NCBI GenBank assembly: GCA_964437825.1
Contig: CAYTIH010000031.1
Span: forward strand, 1 to 31,562
Length of the DNA stretch: 31,562 nucleotides
Source of the DNA: JBJFCE01 sp964437825
Lineage (GTDB): Bacteria > Bacillota > Clostridia > Lachnospirales > Lachnospiraceae
Direction of reading: 5' to 3'
Positions 1 to 7,128 of the stretch are shown piece by piece. Numbering within the stretch: position 1 is the stretch's first letter; each line of letters starts with the position of its first letter. The position numbers and the translations under genes were made by a program. The notes beneath the pieces were generated by a model, which was not told the DNA's origin, ran no database searches, and saw only the letters and a list, made by a program, of their open reading frames with translations.

Positions 1-831
1 ATGACCGCCGCCCATACCGGTCCCGCGCCGTCTGGCTACCGCATCAATCTCAGCAATAAAAACAATACACGGCGCATTTCTTTTCGCCTCCGCAAACAAA
101 TCGCGGACACGGGAAGCGCCCACGCCGACAAACATCTCTACAAAATCCGAACCGGAAATACTGAAAAACGGTACGTTTGCTTCACCGGCAACTGCCTTCG
201 CAAGCAGTGTTTTACCGGTTCCGGGAGGTCCCTCCAGCAAAACGCCCTTCGGAATTCTGGCTCCTACCTTGGTATATTTCCCCGGGTCCTTCAGAAAATC
301 GATGATTTCCTCCAGCTCCTCTTTTTCCTCTTGAAGTCCTGCCACATCCTTTAGCGTGGTCTCGTTTCCCGTAGACACTCTGGCGCGGCTTTTGCCGAAA
401 TTCATCATCTTATTGTTGCTGCTGCCCGCATTCGCATTCTGCGCATTGAGCATCACAAAAATAAAAACCAGCACAATCAGTCCTACCAAAATCGGAAGGA
501 TATAATTCAAAAACCAGTTTTCCTGCGGTACGTTTCTGACAATCGGATCAATCTCATATTGCTGCAGCAGATCCTCCGTCTCCCGTACGTCGGTTACATA
601 CAGAACCTTCTCACTGCCGTTCTTAAAGGTAATGCTCAAGGAACCCGTAGGCACCTGCTCATTCTGCTGAATCACAACCTCCGTCACATTTCCGTCTTTC
701 AGATCCTGCACAAACTCGGAATAATTGTAATTACTCGGTACCGACCGATTCATACTGAGCCAGATAGCGGCCATTAATAATAACAAAATAATCAGAAAGG
801 GAATCCCGCTTCCTCTTCTCTTACTCTTCAA
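1..831 (-). CDS. ftsH: ATP-dependent zinc metalloprotease FtsH, N-terminal 277 residues (cut by window edge)
   Basis: Membrane-anchored AAA+ protease that degrades misfolded and regulatory membrane proteins. Visible: short basic N-terminus, membrane segment about residues 10-27, an extracytoplasmic domain to about 105, a second membrane segment about 108-128, then the AAA domain with Walker A GPPGTGKT at 201-208 and the pore loop region (MFVGVGASRVRDLF) at 233-246. The protease HEXXH part lies outside the window. Start: I chose TTG at 829-831; AAGGAG sits 11 bases upstream and no ATG fits before the first membrane segment. It lies 21 bases after hpt, in the conserved tilS-hpt-ftsH order. Odd: the Walker B motif, FIDEID in E. 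coli and B. subtilis FtsH, reads FIAEID here; the Ala codon is at 52-54 (residue 260). This could be a real change or a base error. Confidence 0.95.
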   Translation of the reverse strand, partial: MKSKRRGSGIPFLIILLLLMAAIWLSMNRSVPSNYNYSEFVQDLKDGNVTEVVIQQNEQVPTGSLSITFKNGSEKVLYVTDVRETEDLLQQYEIDPIVRNVPQENWFLNYILPILVGLIVLVFIFVMLNAQNANAGSSNNKMMNFGKSRARVSTGNETTLKDVAGLQEEKEELEEIIDFLKDPGKYTKVGARIPKGVLLEGPPGTGKTLLAKAVAGEANVPFFSISGSDFVEMFVGVGASRVRDLFAEAKRNAPCIVFIAEIDAVARRRGTGMGGGH

Positions 832-852
832 TTTCTTTTACTCTCCTTATGA

Positions 853-1380
853 TCATTCATCGATATGTACGATTCCGATATAGGGCAGGTTACGATATCT
901 CTGATCATAATCCAGTCCATAGCCTACTACAAATTCATCCGGAATCCTAAATCCGGTATAATCCACCTTCACATCCGTCACTCTGCGTTCCGGCTTATCA
1001 AGCAGCGTGCAAAGCGCCAGACTTACCGGTTCTCTTTTCCGAAGCATTTCCAGCAGATAGCTTAAGGTTCGTCCGGAATCCACGATATCCTCTACCACAA
1101 TGACATTTTTCCCTTTGATAGGATCATCCAAATCCTTCACGATCTTCACGACTCCGCTTGATTTGGTATCTCCTCCGTAGCTGGAAACGGACATAAAATC
1201 CAGCGAAACCGGTACCGTAATCCTCTTTGCCAGCTCACATAGAAAAAAGCTTCCGCCCTTTAATACACATACCAGGTGTACCTGTCTGCCTGCGTAATCC
1301 CTGCTGATCTGTTCACCAAGCTCCTGAATTCTCCGGTCCACTTCTTCCTCTGACAGAAGCACACTGATTGTTTCAGCCAT
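853..1380 (-). CDS. hpt: Hypoxanthine phosphoribosyltransferase
   Basis: Purine salvage enzyme that joins hypoxanthine or guanine to PRPP to give IMP or GMP in the cytoplasm. The 175-residue length is typical. The PRPP-binding signature VVEDIVDSGRT is at 95-105, the VLKGG loop at 39-43, and the DFMSVSSYG flexible loop at 61-69. The ATG is one base after the tilS stop codon, with GGAGG inside the tilS end, so the two are probably translationally coupled. The tilS-hpt-ftsH order is a widely conserved Bacillota arrangement. Confidence 0.97.
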   Translation of the reverse strand: MAETISVLLSEEEVDRRIQELGEQISRDYAGRQVHLVCVLKGGSFFLCELAKRITVPVSLDFMSVSSYGGDTKSSGVVKIVKDLDDPIKGKNVIVVEDIVDSGRTLSYLLEMLRKREPVSLALCTLLDKPERRVTDVKVDYTGFRIPDEFVVGYGLDYDQRYRNLPYIGIVHIDE

Positions 1381-1381
1381 T

Positions 1382-2782
1382 TTACTTTCCTCCCGAAATT
1401 TGTATTTCTATAATATTTTTCGTCTGTGAAGATATTTTATAGTATTCACTGATTCGAAAACCTACAATCCACAAAATCCGATTTCCCTCTGCCAAAAGAG
1501 GAATCCTTTCCCGCTCCTGCGCAGGAATCTTTTCATCAATCATATATTCCTTCACGGTTTTGGTCCCTCCCCGGCTGTTAACGGTAAGTACATCCGCTGT
1601 TTTCCGGTAACGAAAACTGATAGATTGTTTTATTTTATCATAATCAAACCATTTCGTAAAATCATTTTTAGGAATTTCCGATAGGATACGCTCCCCTTTC
1701 GTATTTTCAAACACCCGCCAGCTAATATGATATTTTGCAAAAGAAATCTCACCCTCCGGCCCTGTCAGCATGGCTGATATTGCCTGCTCCTCCTTATGCG
1801 CGCCGTTTTTTTTAGTCAAAACGACTCCCTCGTAATTCCGAACCGCCAAAATATGATAAGGAAGGTTTATCTTTTTTCCGACCTGTTTTTCGAACAGCCC
1901 GCAAACCTGTTCCACGTGCAGGGAGGTAATATCCTTCGCCGCCGGCGTCAGCCTCCGGAATGCCTCATGCACCATGCTCCGGCGCAGATAGGGATCCTGT
2001 TTTTCCCATGCTTCTTTATCAAACCGGATTTCGTCCCCTTCGCATAAAGCCGTATGCACAAACGCCTGCTGTGTCTGAACATTCAAATACCGTGCCGCCT
2101 GATCCAGCAGATCCGCGGTTTTATTGATATGCTCTATGACTCCGTGGCATAACTCCTGTTCCGCATAGGGCAGAATGTGATGCCGTATCCGGTTTCTGGC
2201 ATAAGCATCACTGTCATTTGTCAGGTCCGTCCGGTAACCGATCCGTCGTTTTTCCAGCCACGCTTCAATTTCCGAACGGTTTACACATAGGAGAGGTCTG
2301 ATCACCCGCTGCCTGACCGGCGCAATTCCCGTAAGCCCGGACAGGCCGGTGCCTCGGAACAAATGAAACAAAAGGGTTTCCGCCCTATCATTCTGTGTAT
2401 GGGCTACCGCAATTTTCCCATCTCCCCCATACACCTGTTCCAACACCTGCGTAAAAGCCTCATAACGAACCTTACGTCCGGCCTCTTCTTCACCGATCCG
2501 GAGTCCGCATGCAATCTCCGGTACATTTTTTTTCACACAATAAAAAGGAATCCCGTTTTCGGAACAGATTTCGGATACATACGCCTCATCCTCGCCCGCC
2601 GCCTCCCGAATGCCGTGATTCACATGGACAACACAGAATTCAAACGGAATCTCCTTCCTAAGCTCCAGAAGCACGTAAAACAGACAGACAGAATCAGCTC
2701 CTCCCGATATTCCGGCGACAATCCGGTCTCCGGCACAGATCATATTCATTTGTGTTATATACGATATTATCTTTTGCAGCAT
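1382..2782 (-). CDS. tilS: tRNA(Ile)-lysidine synthetase
   Basis: Converts C34 of the tRNA-Ile CAU anticodon to lysidine using ATP and lysine, so that the tRNA reads AUA as isoleucine; essential in most bacteria. The PP-loop SGGADS is at residues 26-31, followed by the N-type ATPase core with the HNQNDRAET-like segment (AHTQNDRAET), a TilS substrate-binding middle domain, and a C-terminal TilS-C domain (about 390-466). The reading frame is open farther upstream to 2875, but the best start is ATG at 2780-2782: AAAGAGG ends 6 bases before it and the PP-loop then falls at the usual position. This gives 466 residues. Confidence 0.93.
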   Translation of the reverse strand: MLQKIISYITQMNMICAGDRIVAGISGGADSVCLFYVLLELRKEIPFEFCVVHVNHGIREAAGEDEAYVSEICSENGIPFYCVKKNVPEIACGLRIGEEEAGRKVRYEAFTQVLEQVYGGDGKIAVAHTQNDRAETLLFHLFRGTGLSGLTGIAPVRQRVIRPLLCVNRSEIEAWLEKRRIGYRTDLTNDSDAYARNRIRHHILPYAEQELCHGVIEHINKTADLLDQAARYLNVQTQQAFVHTALCEGDEIRFDKEAWEKQDPYLRRSMVHEAFRRLTPAAKDITSLHVEQVCGLFEKQVGKKINLPYHILAVRNYEGVVLTKKNGAHKEEQAISAMLTGPEGEISFAKYHISWRVFENTKGERILSEIPKNDFTKWFDYDKIKQSISFRYRKTADVLTVNSRGGTKTVKEYMIDEKIPAQERERIPLLAEGNRILWIVGFRISEYYKISSQTKNIIEIQISGGK

Positions 2783-2841
2783 GTCCATCCTCTTTGTATC
2801 ATCATATGCCTTTTCCTTTGGAAAAGTCAATGCACTGCCAT

Positions 2842-2906
2842 AAAATCCGCAAACCGACGCAAAATCCGCAAACACAATCCGTCTTCAAGCCGGTGCAAAA
2901 TCCGCC
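2842..2906. repeat. Short direct repeats between spoIIE and tilS
   Basis: The 13-mer AAAATCCGCAAAC occurs exactly at 2842-2854 and 2861-2873 (19-base period), and its first nine bases recur at 2897-2905, running into the spoIIE stop codon. The 123-base gap between spoIIE and tilS holds nothing else that I can identify. Function unknown. Confidence 0.6.
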
Positions 2907-4129
2907 TATTCGTTTTCCCAGATGCCAATGACCAGTACCGTCATATCGTCCGCCACTTTTCCGCCGCTTTGGAAAATTGCCTGTCTCAATATGGCAGCCG
3001 CCATTTCATTCGGTTCCTGCAATGTCATACGTCCAAGCATGTCCTCAAAGAACGCTTCGCCATCCGGTTTGGAAAAGCAATCCGTAATTCCGTCCGAAAC
3101 CATAATGATATATTCCCCATGCATCAGCTCCCTGGTCGTCTGAACCGACTCCATCTGCCCAAATACGCCGAGCGGAAGGCTCCCGGACTCAATTTTTTCG
3201 ATCATACCGTCGCGCTTGATGTAGGTTCCCGCTGCGCCTACTTTCATAAAGCTGCATTCGCCGCTGTATAAATCAAAATAACAGGCGTCCAGCGTGGACA
3301 CATTGGTTTCCTCCGCACAAGCCATCAAAGCTCCGTTGATCATTTGCGCGGCTCCGTCCGGTGAAAAACCGGATTCCAGGAACTGCTCAAACAGCTCCAC
3401 CACCATTTCACTGCCCTTACAGGCTTCCTCGCCGGAGCCCATACCGTCTGACAGCACCGCCGCAAATTTTCCCCGGTTCAGCTCGCAAAAGGTATAATTA
3501 TCCCCCGATATGGTTTCTCCTTCTTTAATCGCTCTTGCCACACCCGTCATTACGCTGTACTTTGTTTCTTCTTCAAATAATACGGTATCCAGCGCATCGC
3601 GCAGATAAGCGGGGCTTCCCGCGGACGGAATCAGTCTGACCTTCAAAACCACCGACAATATTCCCGCAATATCCGCCACCGAATATTCCTCTTCTCCTGG
3701 CTGCGGCAGTCTCGCTTTCATCGTAGCCGCCACTTCCATTATGCCGTTTTCCTTCGTCATGCAAAACAGACGGTGCAGATAAATCCCTCTTTTTTTCAAT
3801 TCCCTGGCAATCCGGTATCGATCCTTTTCCCCTGCAGGCTCCATATAAAATGCCTCCGTTGCAAGGCCGGTCATGATTCTCGACATTTCACGCAGATGAT
3901 CCGCCAGAAGCTCCCTGTTCTCCATCAGCCGTTTCTGCCACAAATAGTTTTCTCTGGACATAACCACCGTATTCCCTTTCGTCTTCTGTGCATCATTTTC
4001 CTGTGTCATTCCATAAAAACTTTTCGCCAGCTGCATAAAAGAATCCGCATAGGTAAGCAGCCTCTTTCGCCCATATTCGGGCAGCAGAGTTGTTTCCTGT
4101 GCTTCTTTCCCCGAAATCTGTTTCTTCAT
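2906..4129 (-). CDS. spoIIE: SpoIIE-type PP2C phosphatase, short form without the membrane domain
   Basis: SpoIIE dephosphorylates SpoIIAA and so releases sigma-F in the forespore. The C-terminal PP2C domain is intact: metal-binding DGMGSGEEA at 228-236, SDGITD at 345-350, ADDMT at 394-398. About 185 residues precede it and resemble the central oligomerisation/FtsZ-interaction part. B. subtilis SpoIIE is about 827 residues with ten N-terminal membrane helices; this one is 407 and has no membrane segment. A stop codon (4145-4147) sits just upstream of the first possible ATG, so the frame cannot extend. Start: ATG at 4127-4129 with AGAAAGG 10 bases upstream; ATG at 4136-4138 is possible but almost touches that site. 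Its place between divIC and tilS is the classic spoIIE position. Confidence 0.88.
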   Translation of the reverse strand: MKKQISGKEAQETTLLPEYGRKRLLTYADSFMQLAKSFYGMTQENDAQKTKGNTVVMSRENYLWQKRLMENRELLADHLREMSRIMTGLATEAFYMEPAGEKDRYRIARELKKRGIYLHRLFCMTKENGIMEVAATMKARLPQPGEEEYSVADIAGILSVVLKVRLIPSAGSPAYLRDALDTVLFEEETKYSVMTGVARAIKEGETISGDNYTFCELNRGKFAAVLSDGMGSGEEACKGSEMVVELFEQFLESGFSPDGAAQMINGALMACAEETNVSTLDACYFDLYSGECSFMKVGAAGTYIKRDGMIEKIESGSLPLGVFGQMESVQTTRELMHGEYIIMVSDGITDCFSKPDGEAFFEDMLGRMTLQEPNEMAAAILRQAIFQSGGKVADDMTVLVIGIWENE

Positions 4130-4256
4130 ATCAATCATACCTTTCTATTGCCTGCAATGCAGCGTCCCGCCATAGGCGCCATAACGCCCGTACACTCCGC
4201 ATAATCAACATCCCGTCGGCGCAGGCGCAGCTTTTGTTCCCATGGTGGTATGCTAC

Positions 4257-4289
4257 ATTATAGGAGCCTGTCCCTGCAAGATTTGTCAA
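4257..4289 (-). promoter_or_regulatory. Spo0A-type sigma-A promoter of spoIIE
   Basis: On the minus strand a perfect TTGACA (4284-4289) and a perfect TATAAT (4257-4262) are separated by 21 bases. Such an overlong spacer is a known trait of the Spo0A-activated spoIIE and spoIIG promoters of B. subtilis. TTGTCAAA at 4283-4290 matches the 0A box TTGTCGAA at 7 of 8 positions and overlaps the -35. Predicted RNA start near 4250, giving a leader of about 120 bases. Confidence 0.75.
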
Positions 4290-4352
4290 AGAAAGGTATG
4301 AATTTCACTTTTTTTTCTGACAGATTTCCTTCCGGCTTTTTAAAAACGGCAC

Positions 4353-4387
4353 AAAAAATGCGGATGACGTTTTTACCATCATCCGCA
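4353..4387 (-). terminator. Intrinsic terminator after divIC
   Basis: A perfect 9-bp stem, TGCGGATGA with TCATCCGCA (arms 4379-4387 and 4359-4367), is followed on the minus strand by TTTTTT. It starts directly at the divIC stop codon and separates divIC from spoIIE. Confidence 0.9.
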
Positions 4388-4696
4388 TCAATTTCCTGAT
4401 CTGAATATAATCTCACCATCATAAACAAGTCCCAATTTATCCTTTGCCACTTCCTCAATAAATGCATTGGTCCTTGTATACTTCTCATACTCTTTCAATT
4501 CTTCTGTTCTTGCTATTTCATCATCAATCTGCTGCTGCAGAAGCTGTTCTTTTTCCGCATATACCTTCTGCTTTGCTTTCAGCTCCAAACTGCTGATTCC
4601 AACAACTACAAGCATCATCAAAACGCAAATCGTAACCAGCGCCATGCCCAGACTGTTATGCCGCTTCTTACGATAAGCGGGTCTTCTTCCGGCCAT
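4388..4696 (-). CDS. divIC: Septum formation initiator DivIC/FtsB
   Basis: Small bitopic division protein that forms a coiled-coil complex with FtsL and DivIB at the septum. The 102 residues show a basic cytoplasmic N-terminus, one membrane helix at about 16-36, a Glu/Lys/Gln-rich coiled coil at about 38-72, and the family's C-terminal pattern (IEEVAKDKLGLVYDGE). AAAGGGG lies 10 bases before the ATG. It sits between yabQ and spoIIE as in other Bacillota and has its own promoter and terminator. Confidence 0.92.
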   Translation of the reverse strand: MAGRRPAYRKKRHNSLGMALVTICVLMMLVVVGISSLELKAKQKVYAEKEQLLQQQIDDEIARTEELKEYEKYTRTNAFIEEVAKDKLGLVYDGEIIFRSGN

Positions 4697-4730
4697 ACAA
4701 AATATACCCCTTTCATGTTTACATAATGTA

Positions 4731-4759
4731 ATAGTAGCCTTTTATATGCAACTCGTCAA
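4731..4759 (-). promoter_or_regulatory. Sigma-A promoter of divIC
   Basis: TTGACG (4754-4759), 17-base spacer, TACTAT (4731-4736) on the minus strand, in the 63 bases between yabQ and divIC. The -35 abuts the yabQ stop codon. It would let divIC be expressed in vegetative cells independently of the sporulation genes yabP-yabQ. Confidence 0.6.
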
Positions 4760-5200
4760 CTATTTCTTATCTGCTTTTCTTCTTTTTGTGAAAAATGCGC
4801 ATAACTTTTTTAATTTTCTGAAAGTCCTGCCAAACAGCCACTTTACGGGCCGAAAGAGAAACTTCATTACCGCTGACACAAGATCCATGGTCTTTTTGCA
4901 GATTGTTGACATAAAATACACAAAATATGGACTAATCAATTTTCCGTAAAGAATCATTCCCAAAAGTGCTCCGCCGACGCAATACCACCTCAAAATCCCG
5001 TTATTTTCGCGGTATAACACCGAAAATATAAAAATTGCACAAATTACCCAGAAAAAGAAGTCCTCCATAGACACACAAAAATGACTATGCCTGATACAAT
5101 TACGGCAAATTCTAAGCAAATCATATGCTGCTGTGATTACGGCGCCCATTCCAATGCATTTCAGGGCCAAAAATGCCTCTACTGCGATACTTTGGCTCAT
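4760..5200 (-). CDS. yabQ: Spore cortex biosynthesis membrane protein YabQ
   Basis: YabQ is a polytopic protein placed in the outer forespore membrane and needed for cortex formation in B. subtilis. The 146 residues have hydrophobic helices at about 7-29, 46-63 and 68-90 and a very basic C-terminal tail (RRKADKK). The sequence is only weakly conserved across the family, so the call depends partly on its place directly after yabP (14-base gap) and before divIC. GGGG lies 8 bases before the ATG. Confidence 0.85.
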   Translation of the reverse strand: MSQSIAVEAFLALKCIGMGAVITAAYDLLRICRNCIRHSHFCVSMEDFFFWVICAIFIFSVLYRENNGILRWYCVGGALLGMILYGKLISPYFVYFMSTICKKTMDLVSAVMKFLFRPVKWLFGRTFRKLKKLCAFFTKRRKADKK

Positions 5201-5214
5201 ATGATTTCCCCATA

Positions 5215-5505
5215 TTATTTAAACAATCTGGAAAATAAGGATTCATTTTTTGCACCATAATCCGCAGTTTCGGAATAAGTAAAGCTGTCTATTCTGCCGT
5301 CGATATCCACTTCGCCCTTTTCCAGGGTTAATCTGCTGACATGCAGATCGTTTCCGCGAATCATCAGCATCCCTTGGGATGTCTCCAGCAAAATCTCATG
5401 CAAATCAAAAGCCAGCACATCGGTTACTCCCGTGATTGCCGCATTTTTTCGGTTTCCCACCGACAGTTTATGAGGTTTTTTCTGTATTTGATTAATGTCT
5501 TCCAA
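5215..5505 (-). CDS. yabP: Sporulation protein YabP
   Basis: YabP/YqfC-family protein of the mother cell, linked to spore cortex or coat assembly. Start chosen: TTG at 5503-5505. A perfect AAGGAGG (5513-5519) lies 7 bases upstream; the in-frame ATG at 5521-5523 would put the ribosome-binding site inside the gene. This gives 96 residues, close to the usual size, with the family pattern of beta strands (GVTDVLAFDLHEILLETS, LTLEKGEVDIDGRID). The gene is followed 14 bases later by yabQ, forming a two-gene sporulation operon. Confidence 0.9.
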   Translation of the reverse strand: MEDINQIQKKPHKLSVGNRKNAAITGVTDVLAFDLHEILLETSQGMLMIRGNDLHVSRLTLEKGEVDIDGRIDSFTYSETADYGAKNESLFSRLFK

Positions 5506-5537
5506 AAAAGGGCCTCCTTCCATCTACTTCCTTAAAA

Positions 5538-5567
5538 AGTATATTCGGGGGATTCCTTCTTTATGAC
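5538..5567 (-). promoter_or_regulatory. Candidate sigma-E promoter of yabP-yabQ
   Basis: GTCATAAA (5560-5567), 14-base spacer, AATATACT (5538-5545) on the minus strand. Each box matches the B. subtilis sigma-E consensus (GKMATATT, CATACAMT) at 6 of 8 positions, with the usual spacing. yabP is in the sigma-E regulon in B. subtilis, which supports the call. Predicted RNA start near 5530. Confidence 0.5.
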
Positions 5568-5585
5568 CATCACGTCCGCTGACTT

Positions 5586-5825
5586 CTACAGGTATTTGAA
5601 AAGGTTTGCAGCATCGTCCTTCCTGACGGTTTCCTGCACATTCAAAACCTCCACTTTTACTTCCTTATTTCCAAACTGAATTGCAATCACATCGCCCGCC
5701 TTAACCTCCGCGGATGCTTTTGCCGGTCTCCCGTTAATGGATACACGTCCTGCATCACAGGCTTCATTTGCGACTGTCCGTCTCTTAATCAGTCTGGATA
5801 CCTTCAAATATTTATCCAGTCTCAT
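5586..5825 (-). CDS. rqcP: S4-domain RNA-binding protein RqcP (YabO/Hsp15 family)
   Basis: RqcP joins RqcH on stalled 50S subunits during ribosome quality control and helps add C-terminal Ala tails. The 79 residues are almost wholly one S4 domain: MRLDKYLKVSRLIKRRTVAN start, the DAGRVSINGRPAKAS turn at about 25-39, and the GDVI strand. AAAGGAAA lies upstream of the ATG. It is separated from HU by a strong terminator, and yabP follows with its own candidate promoter. Confidence 0.9.
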   Translation of the reverse strand: MRLDKYLKVSRLIKRRTVANEACDAGRVSINGRPAKASAEVKAGDVIAIQFGNKEVKVEVLNVQETVRKDDAANLFKYL

Positions 5826-5882
5826 GCCATATTTCCTTTTCCATTCCAGTTCATTGGTTCTATACGCTTTCCCCTATACGAA

Positions 5883-5916
5883 CAAAAAACGGCTGTGTGC
5901 ATGCACATCAGCCGTT
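5883..5916 (-). terminator. Intrinsic terminator after HU
   Basis: AACGGCTG pairs with CAGCCGTT (arms 5909-5916 and 5888-5895) and the loop itself is the palindrome-like TGTGCATGCACA, so the hairpin can extend inward. A T-run (A5 or A6 at 5883-5888 on the plus strand) follows. It lies 18 bases after the HU stop codon. Confidence 0.9.
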
Positions 5917-5934
5917 CTGAGTTCATCTGAATTC

Positions 5935-6210
5935 TTATGCGTTTACTAAATCCTTTAATGCCTTTCCGGCTTTGAACTTAGGAGCCTTGGAAGCAGCGAT
6001 TGTCATGGACTTGCCGGTCTGAGGATTTCTTCCTTCTCTTGCTGCTCTTTCGGTAACTTCGAAAGTACCGAAACCAACTAACTGAATCTTCTCACCTTTT
6101 TTTAATTCTGTAGCAACAACTTCTGTAAATGCTTTTAAAGCTGCATCTGCATCTTTCTTGGATAATCCTGCCTGATCAGCCATAGCTGCAACTAATTCTG
6201 TTTTGTTCAT
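5935..6210 (-). CDS. hup: DNA-binding protein HU
   Basis: Histone-like nucleoid protein that binds and bends DNA as a dimer. The 91-residue length and the MNKTELVAAMADQAGLSKKDA start are typical. The beta-arm carries the HU signature GFGTFEVTERAAREGRNPQTGK at 46-67. It has its own strong promoter, a GAGGAGG site and a strong terminator, in line with a highly expressed single gene. In many Clostridia it sits between mazG and rqcP, as here. Confidence 0.98.
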   Translation of the reverse strand: MNKTELVAAMADQAGLSKKDADAALKAFTEVVATELKKGEKIQLVGFGTFEVTERAAREGRNPQTGKSMTIAASKAPKFKAGKALKDLVNA

Positions 6211-6278
6211 TATGAACTCCTCCTCTTACTGAGTATTCTTTTTAGTATTATTACGTCATTCAAAGACGTCTATATACA

Positions 6279-6307
6279 TATATATCGTTTTTACCACTAT
6301 TTGTCAA
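6279..6307 (-). promoter_or_regulatory. Sigma-A promoter of HU
   Basis: Perfect TTGACA (6302-6307), 17-base spacer, TATATA (6279-6284) on the minus strand, placed in the mazG-HU gap. Leader of about 60 bases before the ATG. Confidence 0.8.
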
Positions 6308-6355
6308 GGTAATACAACTAAAAATTCTTAGAAATATTGACTTTTTCCGGATTTT

Positions 6356-7081
6356 TTAACAATTTGACCCTTCCGGCTCCTTCTCCGTAATCAATTTCTC
6401 AATTCTGTCCTGCAAAATCTGCTCAAGCGGAAGCTTCCAGATCCTTGAAAGGTTGCAAAGCTCCAGCAGTATCTCGCCAAGCAGGGTCATTCTCTGCTGC
6501 TCCTGACTCTCCTCCCCCGCTGTTTCTCCAAGCTGCTGTATTTCCTGCTCCAGACGCTTCAGCGATTCCTGCTCATTCGGACATTGACCGTAAAGCTTGT
6601 CCGCTTTTTTTAAGACCTTGGGGCCTCTGATCAGCCCGGGATGCTCCATCGGAATCTCCCTGAGCGGGGATTCAATCCATGTTTTTCCTTCTTTTTCCCG
6701 CTTCTTGATCTCATCCCAGCTTTGCCGGGACCCGTCATCAGGACTGTTCTTTTGCCCGCCAAAGACGTGCGGATGACGGCGGATCATCTTGGCACTGATT
6801 TCCGCAGCGACCTCTGAGAAAGAGAACAAGTTCAGTTCCGCCGCAATTTGACTGTTCATAACAACCTGAAGCAGCAGATCTCCCAGTTCCTCCCTCATAT
6901 TTTCCGCATTACCGGTATTTTCATAGATTCGAACCGCCGCAAGATATTCATATGCTTCTTCTATCATACAGGTTCTCAGGCTTTGAAACGTCTGTGCTTT
7001 GTCCCAAGGACATCCGTGCTCTCCCCGGAGTGTCCGGACAACCTCCTCCAGTTCTTCACAGGTATACTTTTCTTTTTCCAT
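6356..7081 (-). CDS. mazG: Nucleoside triphosphate pyrophosphohydrolase MazG
   Basis: Hydrolyses NTPs and dNTPs to monophosphates plus pyrophosphate; a house-cleaning enzyme. The N-terminal MazG domain is clear: LRGEHGCPWD at 18-27, EEAYE at 41-45, EELGDLLLQVV at 64-74, RRHPHVFG at about 100-107. The C-terminal second MazG half is degenerate (GEILLELCNLSRIWKL replaces the usual EELGDLLF run), so only the first domain probably keeps the full acidic metal site. 241 residues against about 260 for the family. GAGGG precedes the ATG. It lies 47 bases after the PEGA gene with no terminator seen, so the two may be cotranscribed. Confidence 0.92.
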   Translation of the reverse strand: MEKEKYTCEELEEVVRTLRGEHGCPWDKAQTFQSLRTCMIEEAYEYLAAVRIYENTGNAENMREELGDLLLQVVMNSQIAAELNLFSFSEVAAEISAKMIRRHPHVFGGQKNSPDDGSRQSWDEIKKREKEGKTWIESPLREIPMEHPGLIRGPKVLKKADKLYGQCPNEQESLKRLEQEIQQLGETAGEESQEQQRMTLLGEILLELCNLSRIWKLPLEQILQDRIEKLITEKEPEGSNC

Positions 7082-7128
7082 GACAATCCCTCATTTTGCA
7101 GATGAACGCCAAACACGCATCTCTTGGC

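Noticed and set aside
2363..3271. 302-codon plus-strand frame
   Set aside because: It is antisense to tilS and spoIIE, both of which have clear family motifs.
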